Assembly (NCBI RefSeq): GCF_000622085.1 | Contig: NZ_JHWL01000020.1 | Location: forward strand, 1-64,000 | Origin: Butyrivibrio proteoclasticus P6B7 | GTDB lineage: Bacteria; Bacillota; Clostridia; Lachnospirales; Lachnospiraceae | Length of the DNA: 64,000 bases | Direction: 5' to 3' | Shown here: positions 1 to 7,384 of the stretch, piece by piece | Position numbering within the stretch: the stretch's first letter is position 1 | Layout: every line of letters starts with the position of its first letter | Made by a program: the position numbers and the translations under genes | The notes under the pieces: model-generated | Told to the model about the DNA's origin: nothing | Seen by the model: only the letters and a program-made list of their open reading frames with translations | Database searches by the model: none

Positions 1-4
1 CGTA

Positions 5-1543
5 GAGTGAAATTTTAAATTCAGCTATTTCAGGTCAAAAACATGGCGATGTAGAAGTTAGTCTTGCACATGCCATTTTTATCTCTTATCCTACTCAAGG
101 TCATCTGTCTGTCAGGAAGGAGTTCCTTATGAGTGAATCGATAAGAGGTAACCACTCCCATCTGTTACTGTCAGATAGGATTTATATAGAACAGGAGCTT
201 AACCAAGGCTCTACTTTTTATTCCATTGCAAAGGTTCTGCACAAGGATCCTACTACCATTTCAAAAGAAGTTAAAAGATCCAGAAGTATTGAATCCCCAT
301 ATCAGTGGTGGGATAAATGCAGACTTTGCTGGGACTACAAAACCTGTAGGGAACGGGATGTATGTGGCGACAACAAGTACCGCAAATGTAACAAAGCTTG
401 TCGTTACTGTTACCGCATGGATCCAACTAAGTATTGTAAGTACTTTATTCCCTATGTTTGTTATAAACCAACCAAGGCTCCATTTGTGTGCAATTCCTGC
501 GATCATTACAGAGATTGTCCTTTAGAAAAAGCCTACTACTCTGCCACGGCCGCACAAGAAAAGTATGAGAAGAAACTGGTCAACTCAAGGAAAGGAATAA
601 ATCTCACTCCTGAGGAATTGCAGCAGCTAAACGATCTTGTTTCTCCACTGGTTCTCAACGGGCAGCCATTAAGTCATATATTTGCTGTGCATGCCGATGA
701 GATACCTGTATGCAGACGTACTCTTTACAACTACTTCGACCAACGCGTCTTCCAGGCAAGGAACATTGATCTGCCCAGAAGAGTTCGTTATAAAAAGCGA
801 AAGAAGCGCTCTGAACCAAGAGTAAAAAACATAGAACAGGTATACCGCAACAAGCGTACATACAAGGACTTTGAGTTCTTCATGGAGCATCATCCTGATC
901 TCGATGTTGTCGAGATGGATACCGTTAAAGGTGGTCAGGCTAGTGGAAAGTGCCTGCTCACTCTTCTGTTTAGAAGTTGCAGTTTTATGCTTGTTATCCT
1001 ATTACCAAGGTGTACTCAGGAGTGTGTCGTGAACGCTATCAACGAGCTCTACTCTACACTTGGGCCGCGCCTTTTCAAGAAATACTTTCCTGTGATTCTT
1101 ACCGACAACGGGTCGGAATTCAAGAACCCCTGGGATATAGAAAAGACTGAAGATGGCAAGCAGCGCACCTATGTATTCTATTGCGATCCTTATGTGTCTA
1201 ACCAGAAGGCCAGACTTGAGAAGAACCATGAATACATTCGCTATGTCATTCCAAAAGGTCGAAGCATGCACAAGTACACTCAGGAAGACATCAACCTTAT
1301 GGCAAGTCACATCAATTCAACAGCCAGAGACAGCTTAAATGGAGCAACTCCATTTGACCTTGCTGAACTGCTTTTAGACAAAAGAATACCGGCTCTAACA
1401 GGACAGCAAAAAGTCTCCCCAGACTCAGTCATGTTAAAACCGGCTCTCATCAATAAATAAAAAATAGTAAGCAGACAGATGACCACTTATGTCTCAAATT
1501 TCATCAAAAATCATCCCGAGACGAGTGGAATTTAATTTTTCTC
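5..1543 (+). mobile_element. IS30-family insertion sequence (ends tentative)
   Basis: The transposase gene is flanked by an imperfect inverted repeat. The left arm at 5-26 reads GAGTGAAATTTTAAATTCAG onward, and the right arm at 1523-1543 reads, on the other strand, GAGAAAAATTAAATTCCACT onward. The implied element of about 1.5 kb fits a 443-residue transposase. I could not identify target-site duplications because the left end lies at the window edge, so the exact ends are uncertain. Confidence 0.5.
129..1460 (+). CDS. IS30-family transposase
   Basis: This 443-residue protein is a DDE transposase that would cut and join the ends of its own element. The N-terminus (about 10-50) carries an IS30-type helix-turn-helix (SIAKVLHKDPTTISKEVK). 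A segment at about 65-135 is very rich in Cys and is probably a zinc-binding insert. The catalytic core shows VVEMDTV (first Asp), LTDNGSEF (second Asp) and a KNHEYIR segment (Glu). The start at 129 has an AGGAAGGAG ribosome binding site at 114-122. The frame is intact, so the element may be active. It is the only mobile gene seen and is on the opposite strand to the iron cluster. Confidence 0.93.
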   Translation: MSESIRGNHSHLLLSDRIYIEQELNQGSTFYSIAKVLHKDPTTISKEVKRSRSIESPYQWWDKCRLCWDYKTCRERDVCGDNKYRKCNKACRYCYRMDPTKYCKYFIPYVCYKPTKAPFVCNSCDHYRDCPLEKAYYSATAAQEKYEKKLVNSRKGINLTPEELQQLNDLVSPLVLNGQPLSHIFAVHADEIPVCRRTLYNYFDQRVFQARNIDLPRRVRYKKRKKRSEPRVKNIEQVYRNKRTYKDFEFFMEHHPDLDVVEMDTVKGGQASGKCLLTLLFRSCSFMLVILLPRCTQECVVNAINELYSTLGPRLFKKYFPVILTDNGSEFKNPWDIEKTEDGKQRTYVFYCDPYVSNQKARLEKNHEYIRYVIPKGRSMHKYTQEDINLMASHINSTARDSLNGATPFDLAELLLDKRIPALTGQQKVSPDSVMLKPALINK

Positions 1544-1951
1544 AAACTGCTCCAGTCGTCTGTTTGCCATACAACAAACAGAAACGATGAACCGATTTTA
1601 TCACGTTTTTCAGAGGTCTCAAAGCACAATTTTATGAAATCATTCCTCAAAATCGCAAAAGAGACCATTTTTCATAGGTAAAGTGGAATTTACTTTTTCA
1701 TTTGACCAGCTTTTGACCCTTTTGACTTCTTTAGCCACTACCTATCCAGCGAACAGTCTAGATATTGCTCTTAGCCCATCTACAAAGTAAAAAAATGTAT
1801 CAGACATACCAAAATGAAAAAAAAATTAAATGCTATTAAAATACGGTTAAATCCATGTATAAGGCCCAAATTCATCCTATAATAGTATGTAGATTTGAAC
1901 TGAATATGATATTTCTATATATCGTAGTTCTGATAATTAGGAGGGTGGATA
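1544..1951. other. Intergenic region after the IS, with a second IS-end-like motif
   Basis: I see no convincing gene here. The sequence aagtggaatttactttttca at 1681-1700 closely resembles the IS right end at 1523-1543, so this may be a relic end of a related element. A TATAAT box at 1878-1883 lies about 70 bases before the next gene and may be its -10 element, but no good -35 box is visible. Confidence 0.4.
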
Positions 1952-2140
1952 ATGAGTAGAGTTTCAGAAGTAACAGCTTTGCAGCAAAAGAGGGTTGCAG
2001 AAATGCAGGAAAGAATGAAGGAAGGAAACATTCCTGATTCAGTAAAGATGGAGCTCATGGTTCAGAACATGACTCAGACACTTAATGATATCTCTTATAC
2101 TCTGGCAATCATCGCAGATATGAAGAAAGAGAAGAAATAA
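1952..2140 (+). CDS. Small conserved-looking protein, 62 residues, function unknown
   Basis: The frame starts at 1952 behind a strong AGGAGGG site at 1939-1945 and is closed by a clear intrinsic terminator, so it is very likely a real gene. The product is charged and helical, with many Gln, Glu, Lys and Met, and has no signal peptide or membrane segment. It ends in a lysine/glutamate tail (DMKKEKK). I do not recognise a family. It stands alone between the IS and the iron cluster and is transcribed towards the latter. Confidence 0.75.
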   Translation: MSRVSEVTALQQKRVAEMQERMKEGNIPDSVKMELMVQNMTQTLNDISYTLAIIADMKKEKK

Positions 2141-2154
2141 AAAGGAAATCTAAA

Positions 2155-2200
2155 AGGAGCCAGCAAGATTTTTATCCCTGCTGACTCCTATTTTTATTTT
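2155..2200 (+). terminator. Intrinsic terminator of the 62-residue gene
   Basis: The arms AGGAGCCAGCA (2155-2165) and TGCTGACTCCT (2179-2189) pair with one mismatch and are followed by a T-rich tract to 2200. Confidence 0.85.
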
Positions 2201-2231
2201 GAATTCATTGTATCTAAGCAGTTAAACTGCA

Positions 2232-2402
2232 TCAGCTTTTCTTCTTAGAACCACAGCTAGCACAACTGCAATTTCCAGAACAACAGGAGCATCCGCCACC
2301 CTTTAGCTCATTTCTAAAAATCTTGAAGGCATGTCTTCCACTAAAGAAAAGAATTACTGCCAAGATTCCGATTACTATAACATTTCCGATAATAGATGAC
2401 AT
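2232..2402 (-). CDS. FeoB-associated Cys-rich membrane protein
   Basis: The protein has one membrane helix (about residues 5-22, GNVIVIGILAVILFF) followed by a short basic stretch and a C-terminal cluster of seven Cys in CSCC, CSCASC order. This matches the small FeoB-associated Cys-rich family found next to feoB in Firmicutes. Its role is thought to be ferrous-iron handling at the FeoB pore; that is family knowledge, not shown here. The frame extends upstream to 2447, but I chose the ATG at 2402 because AGGAAAGGGG lies 6-8 bases before it. It lies 59 bases after feoB and is probably co-transcribed. Confidence 0.85.
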   Translation of the reverse strand: MSSIIGNVIVIGILAVILFFSGRHAFKIFRNELKGGGCSCCSGNCSCASCGSKKKS

Positions 2403-2461
2403 GTTGAACACCCCTTTCCTAAATAAAACAAAATAACAATATAACAAATAGGCTTTAATAC

Positions 2462-4756
2462 TTAAGCTGTAGCCTTAACTGAGTTAGGATTTACATCTGC
2501 TTCTGTAGCCTGATATCCTTTTCTGAAAATAAGATATAACAATGCTCCAAGAAGAACAATACCTACTACAGTTCCAACTCCAAAGGTAACTTCACCAACG
2601 ATGAGTCCACCAATATTATAAACGATAAGTGCAAGAACGTAAGCCCAACCTGTCATGTAACCAATTGCAGCCCATGTCCACTTGCGGTTATTCATCTCAC
2701 GCTTGATAGCACCGATCGCTGCAAAGCATGGAGCACAAAGGAGGTTGAAAATCATGAATGCGAAGGCTGCGATTGGTGTATAGTCTGCAGCGACTCTATC
2801 CCAGATCTGATCTCCTTCTTCGCCAAGCTCATCAGCTCCGTCCTGATCATCATAGTTATAAAGAACTCCGAATGTTCCTACTACTTCTTCCTTAGCAACA
2901 AGTCCTGTAACTGTAGCAACTGTAGCCTTCCAGTTACCAAATCCAAGTGGCTTAAATACGAATGATGCTGCATTACCTACACCTGCGAGAAGCGAAGCAT
3001 CCATAGAATTTACATCTTCCTCTGAAATATCCATCTTATCAGCAAGCTCTGCTACATACTGGTCTGTAACAATAGCCTCGTCCTCAAAGAGATTATCTAC
3101 AAGTCCGAAGTGTCCGTTTACATTACCAAATGCAGATAAGAACCAGATGATAACTGAAGAAACAACGATAACTGATCCAGCTCTCTTAATAAATGACCAG
3201 CCTCTTTCCCAAGTTGCACGGAGTACACCAGCAACTGAAGGAACGTGGTAAACAGGAAGCTCCATAACGAATGGTGCTGGCATTCCTGCAAAGGCCTTAA
3301 ACTTCTTAAGGATGATACCTGAAAGAATGATTGAACCAATACCAATGAAGTAAGCGCTGGCAGCAATAAGTGGTGATCCACCAAATACAGCACCTGCAAT
3401 AAGTCCGATGATAGGAAGCTTAGCTCCACATGGCATGAAGGTTGTTGTCATGATTGTCATCTTACGATCACGCTCATTCTCGATAGTTCTACTTGCCATA
3501 ACACCAGGAACACCGCAGCCTGTAGCAACAAGGCAAGGAATGAAAGACTTACCTGAAAGACCAAACTGACGGAAGATACGGTCCATAACGAAGGCTACAC
3601 GAGCCATGTATCCAATATCCTCAAGAATAGAAAGGAGAAGGAAAAGAACCAGCATCTGAGGAACGAAACCAATTACAGCTCCAACACCTGCTACAATACC
3701 ATCCTGAATAAGTCCATAAAGAACTGTTCCTTCTGCAACACCGAATACACCAAGAATAGAATCAAAAAGACCTGGAACCCACTCGCCAAAGATAACATCA
3801 TTGGTAAAGTCAGTAGCCCTAGTACCGATTGAAACACTCCAGCCACCCATGGCAATCGCATAAATAAGGAACATTACAACTGCAAAAATAGGAAGACCAA
3901 GAATACGGTTAGTAACGATCTTATCAATCTTATCAGATACAGAAAGCTCACCCTTTGCTCTACCCTTCTTAACAGCCTTAGAAGTTACTGAAGTAATAAA
4001 GTTATATCTCTCATTTGTAATGATTGATTCGCTGTCATCATCAAGCTCTTTTTCACAGTTCTTAATGATCTCTTCGATCTTACTCTTCTTATCTGCTGAA
4101 AGATTAAGTGAAGCCAAAGCCTTCTCATCTCTCTCAAAAGCCTTAACAGAGTTAAAGTGAAGGAATTTAGAATCTGATACTCCGGTAAGCACACTCTCAA
4201 TCTCTGCAACAGCTGTAGCTGCAGCGCCTGTGATCATTTCCTTTTTCTGATGAACCTTACCACTCTTTGCAGCATCTACTGCCTTCTTGATGAGTGCATC
4301 AGTTCCCTCGCCCTTAAGAGCTGAAAGCTCAACAACTTCACATCCAAGAGCCTCAGAAAGAGCAGCCACATTGATCTTATCTCCGTTCTTACGAACAAGA
4401 TCCATCATGTTAAGAGCTATGATCATAGGGATGTTAAGCTCAAGGAGCTGAGTTGTGAGATAGAGGTTACGCTCAATGTTAGTTCCATCTACAATGTTGA
4501 TAATAGCGTCTGGTTTCTCGTTAACCAGATATGTACGTGATACCACCTCTTCCAATGTGTATGGTGAAAGGGAATAAATACCTGGAAGATCCTGGATTAC
4601 AACATCCTTATATTCAGCTCCCTTAAGCTTACCTTCCTTCTTTTCAACAGTAACGCCTGGCCAGTTACCAACGTACTGTCTGCTACCTGTCAGATCATTA
4701 AACAAAGTGGTCTTACCACTATTTGGATTACCTGCTAAAGCAATCTTGATTTCCAT
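2462..4756 (-). CDS. feoB: Ferrous iron transport protein B
   Basis: FeoB is the membrane pore for Fe2+ uptake with an N-terminal G-protein domain. The 764-residue product shows G1 (GNPNSGKT, 9-16), G3 (DLPG, 56-59) and G4 (NMMD, 116-119). A helical linker follows, and then a membrane part with the FeoB signatures GCGVPG and PCGAKLPI. Length is normal for the family. The start at 4756 has a TAGGAGG site. It follows feoA (4853-5074) in the same direction and precedes the Cys-rich accessory gene. An operator-like palindrome lies at 4818-4833 in the 96-base gap before it. Confidence 0.97.
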   Translation of the reverse strand: MEIKIALAGNPNSGKTTLFNDLTGSRQYVGNWPGVTVEKKEGKLKGAEYKDVVIQDLPGIYSLSPYTLEEVVSRTYLVNEKPDAIINIVDGTNIERNLYLTTQLLELNIPMIIALNMMDLVRKNGDKINVAALSEALGCEVVELSALKGEGTDALIKKAVDAAKSGKVHQKKEMITGAAATAVAEIESVLTGVSDSKFLHFNSVKAFERDEKALASLNLSADKKSKIEEIIKNCEKELDDDSESIITNERYNFITSVTSKAVKKGRAKGELSVSDKIDKIVTNRILGLPIFAVVMFLIYAIAMGGWSVSIGTRATDFTNDVIFGEWVPGLFDSILGVFGVAEGTVLYGLIQDGIVAGVGAVIGFVPQMLVLFLLLSILEDIGYMARVAFVMDRIFRQFGLSGKSFIPCLVATGCGVPGVMASRTIENERDRKMTIMTTTFMPCGAKLPIIGLIAGAVFGGSPLIAASAYFIGIGSIILSGIILKKFKAFAGMPAPFVMELPVYHVPSVAGVLRATWERGWSFIKRAGSVIVVSSVIIWFLSAFGNVNGHFGLVDNLFEDEAIVTDQYVAELADKMDISEEDVNSMDASLLAGVGNAASFVFKPLGFGNWKATVATVTGLVAKEEVVGTFGVLYNYDDQDGADELGEEGDQIWDRVAADYTPIAAFAFMIFNLLCAPCFAAIGAIKREMNNRKWTWAAIGYMTGWAYVLALIVYNIGGLIVGEVTFGVGTVVGIVLLGALLYLIFRKGYQATEADVNPNSVKATA

Positions 4757-4817
4757 TTCTGCCTCCTAAATTCCTCATTAAATACTTTTTCATCTCATAT
4801 CAGTGCTTCTTGGTTGT

Positions 4818-4833
4818 GTTAGCTATTGCTTAC
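4818..4833. promoter_or_regulatory. Putative metalloregulator operator (site 1 of 5)
   Basis: GTTAGCTATTGCTTAC is a near-palindrome of the form GTTAG-N6-CTAAC with one mismatch. It lies between feoA and feoB. The other four copies are upstream of the cluster. Confidence 0.5.
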
Positions 4834-4852
4834 ACTCTGGTAAAAAAATAGA

Positions 4853-5074
4853 TTACTCAACCTCGACAAATTCAGCATCAGCCTTACGAACAGTAAGCTC
4901 ATAGCCTCTAACTGTAAGCTCGATAGGATCTCCCAAAGGTGCTACCTTACGAACATAAACTTCAGCGCCCTTTGTAAGTCCCATGTCCATGATCCTACGT
5001 CTTGTAGGGCCTTCCCCATGTAACTTCTTGACTGTTGCAGTCTGTCCAATTTCAACATTTCGAAGTGTCTTCAT
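4853..5074 (-). CDS. feoA: Ferrous iron transport protein A (copy next to feoB)
   Basis: This 73-residue protein is a single FeoA (SH3-like) domain, a cytosolic partner of FeoB that may modulate its GTPase. The family pattern is visible: GEGPTRRRIMDMGLTKGAEV in the middle, followed by DPIELTVRGYELTVRK near the end. An AAAGGGAG site lies before the ATG. It sits between the second feoA gene and feoB, in the same direction. Confidence 0.93.
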   Translation of the reverse strand: MKTLRNVEIGQTATVKKLHGEGPTRRRIMDMGLTKGAEVYVRKVAPLGDPIELTVRGYELTVRKADAEFVEVE

Positions 5075-5169
5075 TGATATTCTCCCTTTTTATTTAGTAA
5101 ATTGCATAGCAATTCCTTATCAGTTATCAGTTCCAAAGCCCCAGATATAAGTATTCGGAGCAAAAGAAA

Positions 5170-5379
5170 TTACACCAGAATTCTGTTAGCAAGTGTTCTA
5201 TCAAGAGCAATTCTGCTGTCCTTAACATTAAGTATCATGTTGCCACAGTTCTCGCTTACAACTGAAACCTTCTCACCTACTACAAAACCCAGTGTAGCAA
5301 GATGCTGCCTTACTTCATCATTACCTGAAATTTTCTTAATTGTCACGAGTGTGCCGGTGTTGGCCATTGAAATAGGCAT
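5170..5379 (-). CDS. FeoA-domain protein (first gene of the iron cluster)
   Basis: The product is a second, divergent FeoA domain of about 69 residues, with HLATLGFVVGEKVSVV and a C-terminal IALDRTLANRILV in place of the usual VRG pattern. Tandem feoA genes before feoB are common in clostridia. Two ATG codons are adjacent. The second (5379) is preferred because GAGGGAG is only one base before the first and four before the second. The gene is directly behind the promoter/operator region at 5428-5618. Confidence 0.88.
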   Translation of the reverse strand: MPISMANTGTLVTIKKISGNDEVRQHLATLGFVVGEKVSVVSENCGNMILNVKDSRIALDRTLANRILV

Positions 5380-5427
5380 CATTCTCCCTCTCTTTCACTT
5401 TCATCAACTGTTAAAAGAACTAAACCA

Positions 5428-5443
5428 GTCAGCCATTGCTAAC
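5428..5443. promoter_or_regulatory. Putative metalloregulator operator (site 2 of 5)
   Basis: GTCAGCCATTGCTAAC matches GTTAGC-N4-GCTAAC with one mismatch. It lies in the leader of the first feoA gene. Confidence 0.5.
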
Positions 5444-5462
5444 TCAAAAGCAAAAATAATTG

Positions 5463-5478
5463 GTTAGTATTCGCTAAC
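5463..5478. promoter_or_regulatory. Putative metalloregulator operator (site 3 of 5)
   Basis: GTTAGTATTCGCTAAC is an inverted repeat with perfect GTTAG/CTAAC arms, just downstream of promoter P2. Confidence 0.65.
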
Positions 5479-5483
5479 CGTAT

Positions 5484-5499
5484 GTTAGTTTATTCTAAC
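5484..5499. promoter_or_regulatory. Putative metalloregulator operator (site 4 of 5)
   Basis: GTTAGTTTATTCTAAC has perfect 5-base arms and overlaps the -10 box of promoter P2 (5487-5492), a position suited to repression. Confidence 0.65.
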
Positions 5500-5515
5500 T
5501 GAAAGTTTTTGTCAA
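5487..5515 (-). promoter_or_regulatory. Promoter P2 of the feo cluster
   Basis: On the minus strand TTGACA (5510-5515), a 17-base spacer and TAAACT (5487-5492) form a good housekeeping-type promoter. Confidence 0.65.
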
Positions 5516-5570
5516 TAATATCTTTTTTACAATATAAAAGATTTTTTCTCGATTACTTTTGAATGTTTAT

Positions 5571-5586
5571 GTTAGCCTTTGCTAAC
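5571..5586. promoter_or_regulatory. Putative metalloregulator operator (site 5 of 5)
   Basis: GTTAGCCTTTGCTAAC is a perfect palindrome with 6-base arms, sitting at the expected start point of promoter P1. Confidence 0.65.
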
Positions 5587-5589
5587 TTT

Positions 5590-5618
5590 ATGTTATCTTT
5601 TTTGAAAATGATTGTCAA
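5590..5618 (-). promoter_or_regulatory. Promoter P1 of the feo cluster
   Basis: On the minus strand TTGACA (5613-5618), a 17-base spacer and TAACAT (5590-5595) form a likely promoter. Operator site 5 follows immediately. Confidence 0.6.
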
Positions 5619-5690
5619 TAAGCATCTTCTATTTATATGATGAAAATTACATTATACAATTCTTCATTTATTAAAATACGCATATATAAA

Positions 5691-5729
5691 ACAAAAAACT
5701 GACTAAGAAAGTATAAATTTCTTAGTCAG
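5691..5729 (-). terminator. Intrinsic terminator after phoH-like gene
   Basis: CTGACTAAGAAA (5699-5710) pairs perfectly with TTTCTTAGTCAG (5718-5729). On the minus strand a run of T follows. It insulates the feo promoters from the upstream gene. Confidence 0.88.
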
Positions 5730-5803
5730 CTCTTTTATCATATTATTCAATTATTGATCTTACAGCTTATATGCAAAGATCATTCAATTACCAATCTCTT
5801 AGA

Positions 5804-7195
5804 TCAGAGATCTTCCTTACTCTTCATACGTCCGATGGCATCCATAGCAAGCTTACTACGCTCACACTCAGATGCAGAAAGAGTGATCTGCCAAGCAAGT
5901 GGACTACCCTTCATACGCTCTGAAGCATAGGAAAGACCATTGGTACGCTCATCAAGGAATGGTCTGTCGATCTGATTAGGATCTCCAAGAAGAATAATCT
6001 TGGTGTCCTTACCTGCTCTGGTGATGATACCCTTTGCCTGATTAGGCGTCATGTTCTGAGCCTCATCAATAATAAGGTAGGTCTTAAGAATAGATCTTCC
6101 TCGAATGAAGTTAAGAGCTTCGCACTGGATAATACCGCGGTCAAAGACCTCATCAGTTTTACCCTGTAGCTCTTTTTCATCCTTGTAGCGCTCTTCCTCA
6201 TTGGAATCAATGAGCTGCTCAAGGTTATCGATGATAGGTCTCATAAGAGGAGAAATCTTCTCCTGCTCATCACCTGGCAAAAATCCAATGTCATCATCGA
6301 ACTGGGAGTTAGGTCTGCACACAAGGATCCTACGATACTCGCCGGTTGGCCTGTTGATCAGCTTCTCAAGGCCTACAGCCAGTGAATAGAATGTCTTAGC
6401 AGTTCCTGCCATACCCTTTACAATAACCAGTGGAGCCACATCTGCTGGCTGCATAAGTGCTTCCTGAAGGAAGTACTGACCGGCATTTCTTGGCTTAACA
6501 CCATAGGGCTGTGTCTTTTCAAAATCAAGCTTCTTGATCACCTTACCACATACACGGCCCATCTGGGTCTTGTTGGTGGACTGATCAGCCCTGATAATAA
6601 CAAACTCATTTTCATACAGCTCTGGGCTGTACTGATTACCCTCCTCGTCACAACAGTAAACCTTATCAACAGGAATACCTTTTTTCTTGAAATCCTTAAA
6701 GATTTCTTCAGGGGCATATACATCAACACGGCCGCTATACTGCTCGCCCTGACCTGCCACCTGCTCAGTAGTGAAGTCCTCAGCCTGAACCCCAAGAATC
6801 TGCGCTTTGACACGCATCAGAATATCCTTGGTGACCAGAATAACCTGCTCCTGACTACTGTCCTTTAGACCTTTACATACCTTAAGGATACGATTATCGG
6901 ACTTGTACTCCGACAGATCCTTAGGAAGTTCAACATCCTTGAAGTTCTTCTCGACCCTTAAGGTGCCGCCCTTATCAAGGCTAACGCCCTTAACCAGATC
7001 TCCTGAGCCACGAAGCTGTTCGATAAGCCTTATTGCCTCTCTGACATTGGCTCCTCGCTCACCCTCATCTCTCTTGTGGGCATCGAGTTCCTCCAAGACT
7101 ACCAGCGGAAGAACGACCTCGTTATCATCGAAGCACTTAATTGAAATAGGTGCCTGAATCAAAACGTTGGTGTCCAGTACGTAGATCTTCTTCAT
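5804..7195 (-). CDS. PIN domain-PhoH ATPase fusion (YlaK/PhoH2 type)
   Basis: The 463-residue protein joins an N-terminal PIN RNase-like domain (about 1-140: DTNVL at 8-12, EE at 35-36, Asp100, Asp124) to a C-terminal PhoH ATPase domain (about 225-455). The fusion is known as a toxin-like RNase/helicase in actinobacteria and as YlaK in Bacillus; cellular role here is unknown. The Walker B region is LIIDEAQN at 374-381. The Walker A region is GMAGTAKT (261-268), where the usual Gly before Lys is Ala. It is monocistronic, with an extended -10 promoter and a terminator. Confidence 0.92.
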   Translation of the reverse strand: MKKIYVLDTNVLIQAPISIKCFDDNEVVLPLVVLEELDAHKRDEGERGANVREAIRLIEQLRGSGDLVKGVSLDKGGTLRVEKNFKDVELPKDLSEYKSDNRILKVCKGLKDSSQEQVILVTKDILMRVKAQILGVQAEDFTTEQVAGQGEQYSGRVDVYAPEEIFKDFKKKGIPVDKVYCCDEEGNQYSPELYENEFVIIRADQSTNKTQMGRVCGKVIKKLDFEKTQPYGVKPRNAGQYFLQEALMQPADVAPLVIVKGMAGTAKTFYSLAVGLEKLINRPTGEYRRILVCRPNSQFDDDIGFLPGDEQEKISPLMRPIIDNLEQLIDSNEEERYKDEKELQGKTDEVFDRGIIQCEALNFIRGRSILKTYLIIDEAQNMTPNQAKGIITRAGKDTKIILLGDPNQIDRPFLDERTNGLSYASERMKGSPLAWQITLSASECERSKLAMDAIGRMKSKEDL

Positions 7196-7232
7196 GCGTA
7201 GGTCCCCCTCTATTTGTATGACTTGTACATTA

Positions 7233-7261
7233 ATTATACCACATATAGTATTTTCACAATA
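7233..7261 (-). promoter_or_regulatory. Promoter of the phoH-like gene
   Basis: On the minus strand TGGTATAAT gives an extended -10 box (TATAAT at 7233-7238). The -35 region (TATTGT, 7256-7261) is weak. Confidence 0.55.
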
Positions 7262-7331
7262 TTTTTTTATTATTCAGATGGCCCTAATATTAATTATCAT
7301 CAAGAAAATCGCAAAATTAACATTCAGTATT

Positions 7332-7373
7332 TAGTCAAAAAAATATCCTGATACGATAAAATATCAGGATATT
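7332..7373 (-). terminator. Intrinsic terminator after alpha-galactosidase gene
   Basis: AATATCCTGATA (7342-7353) pairs with TATCAGGATATT (7362-7373), and on the minus strand seven T residues follow. Confidence 0.85.
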
Positions 7374-7384
7374 CTTGAGTTTAT

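Noticed and set aside
5102..5467. 121-codon plus-strand frame over the first feoA gene and its promoter
   Set aside because: No ribosome site, and it covers a clear feoA gene and operators on the other strand.
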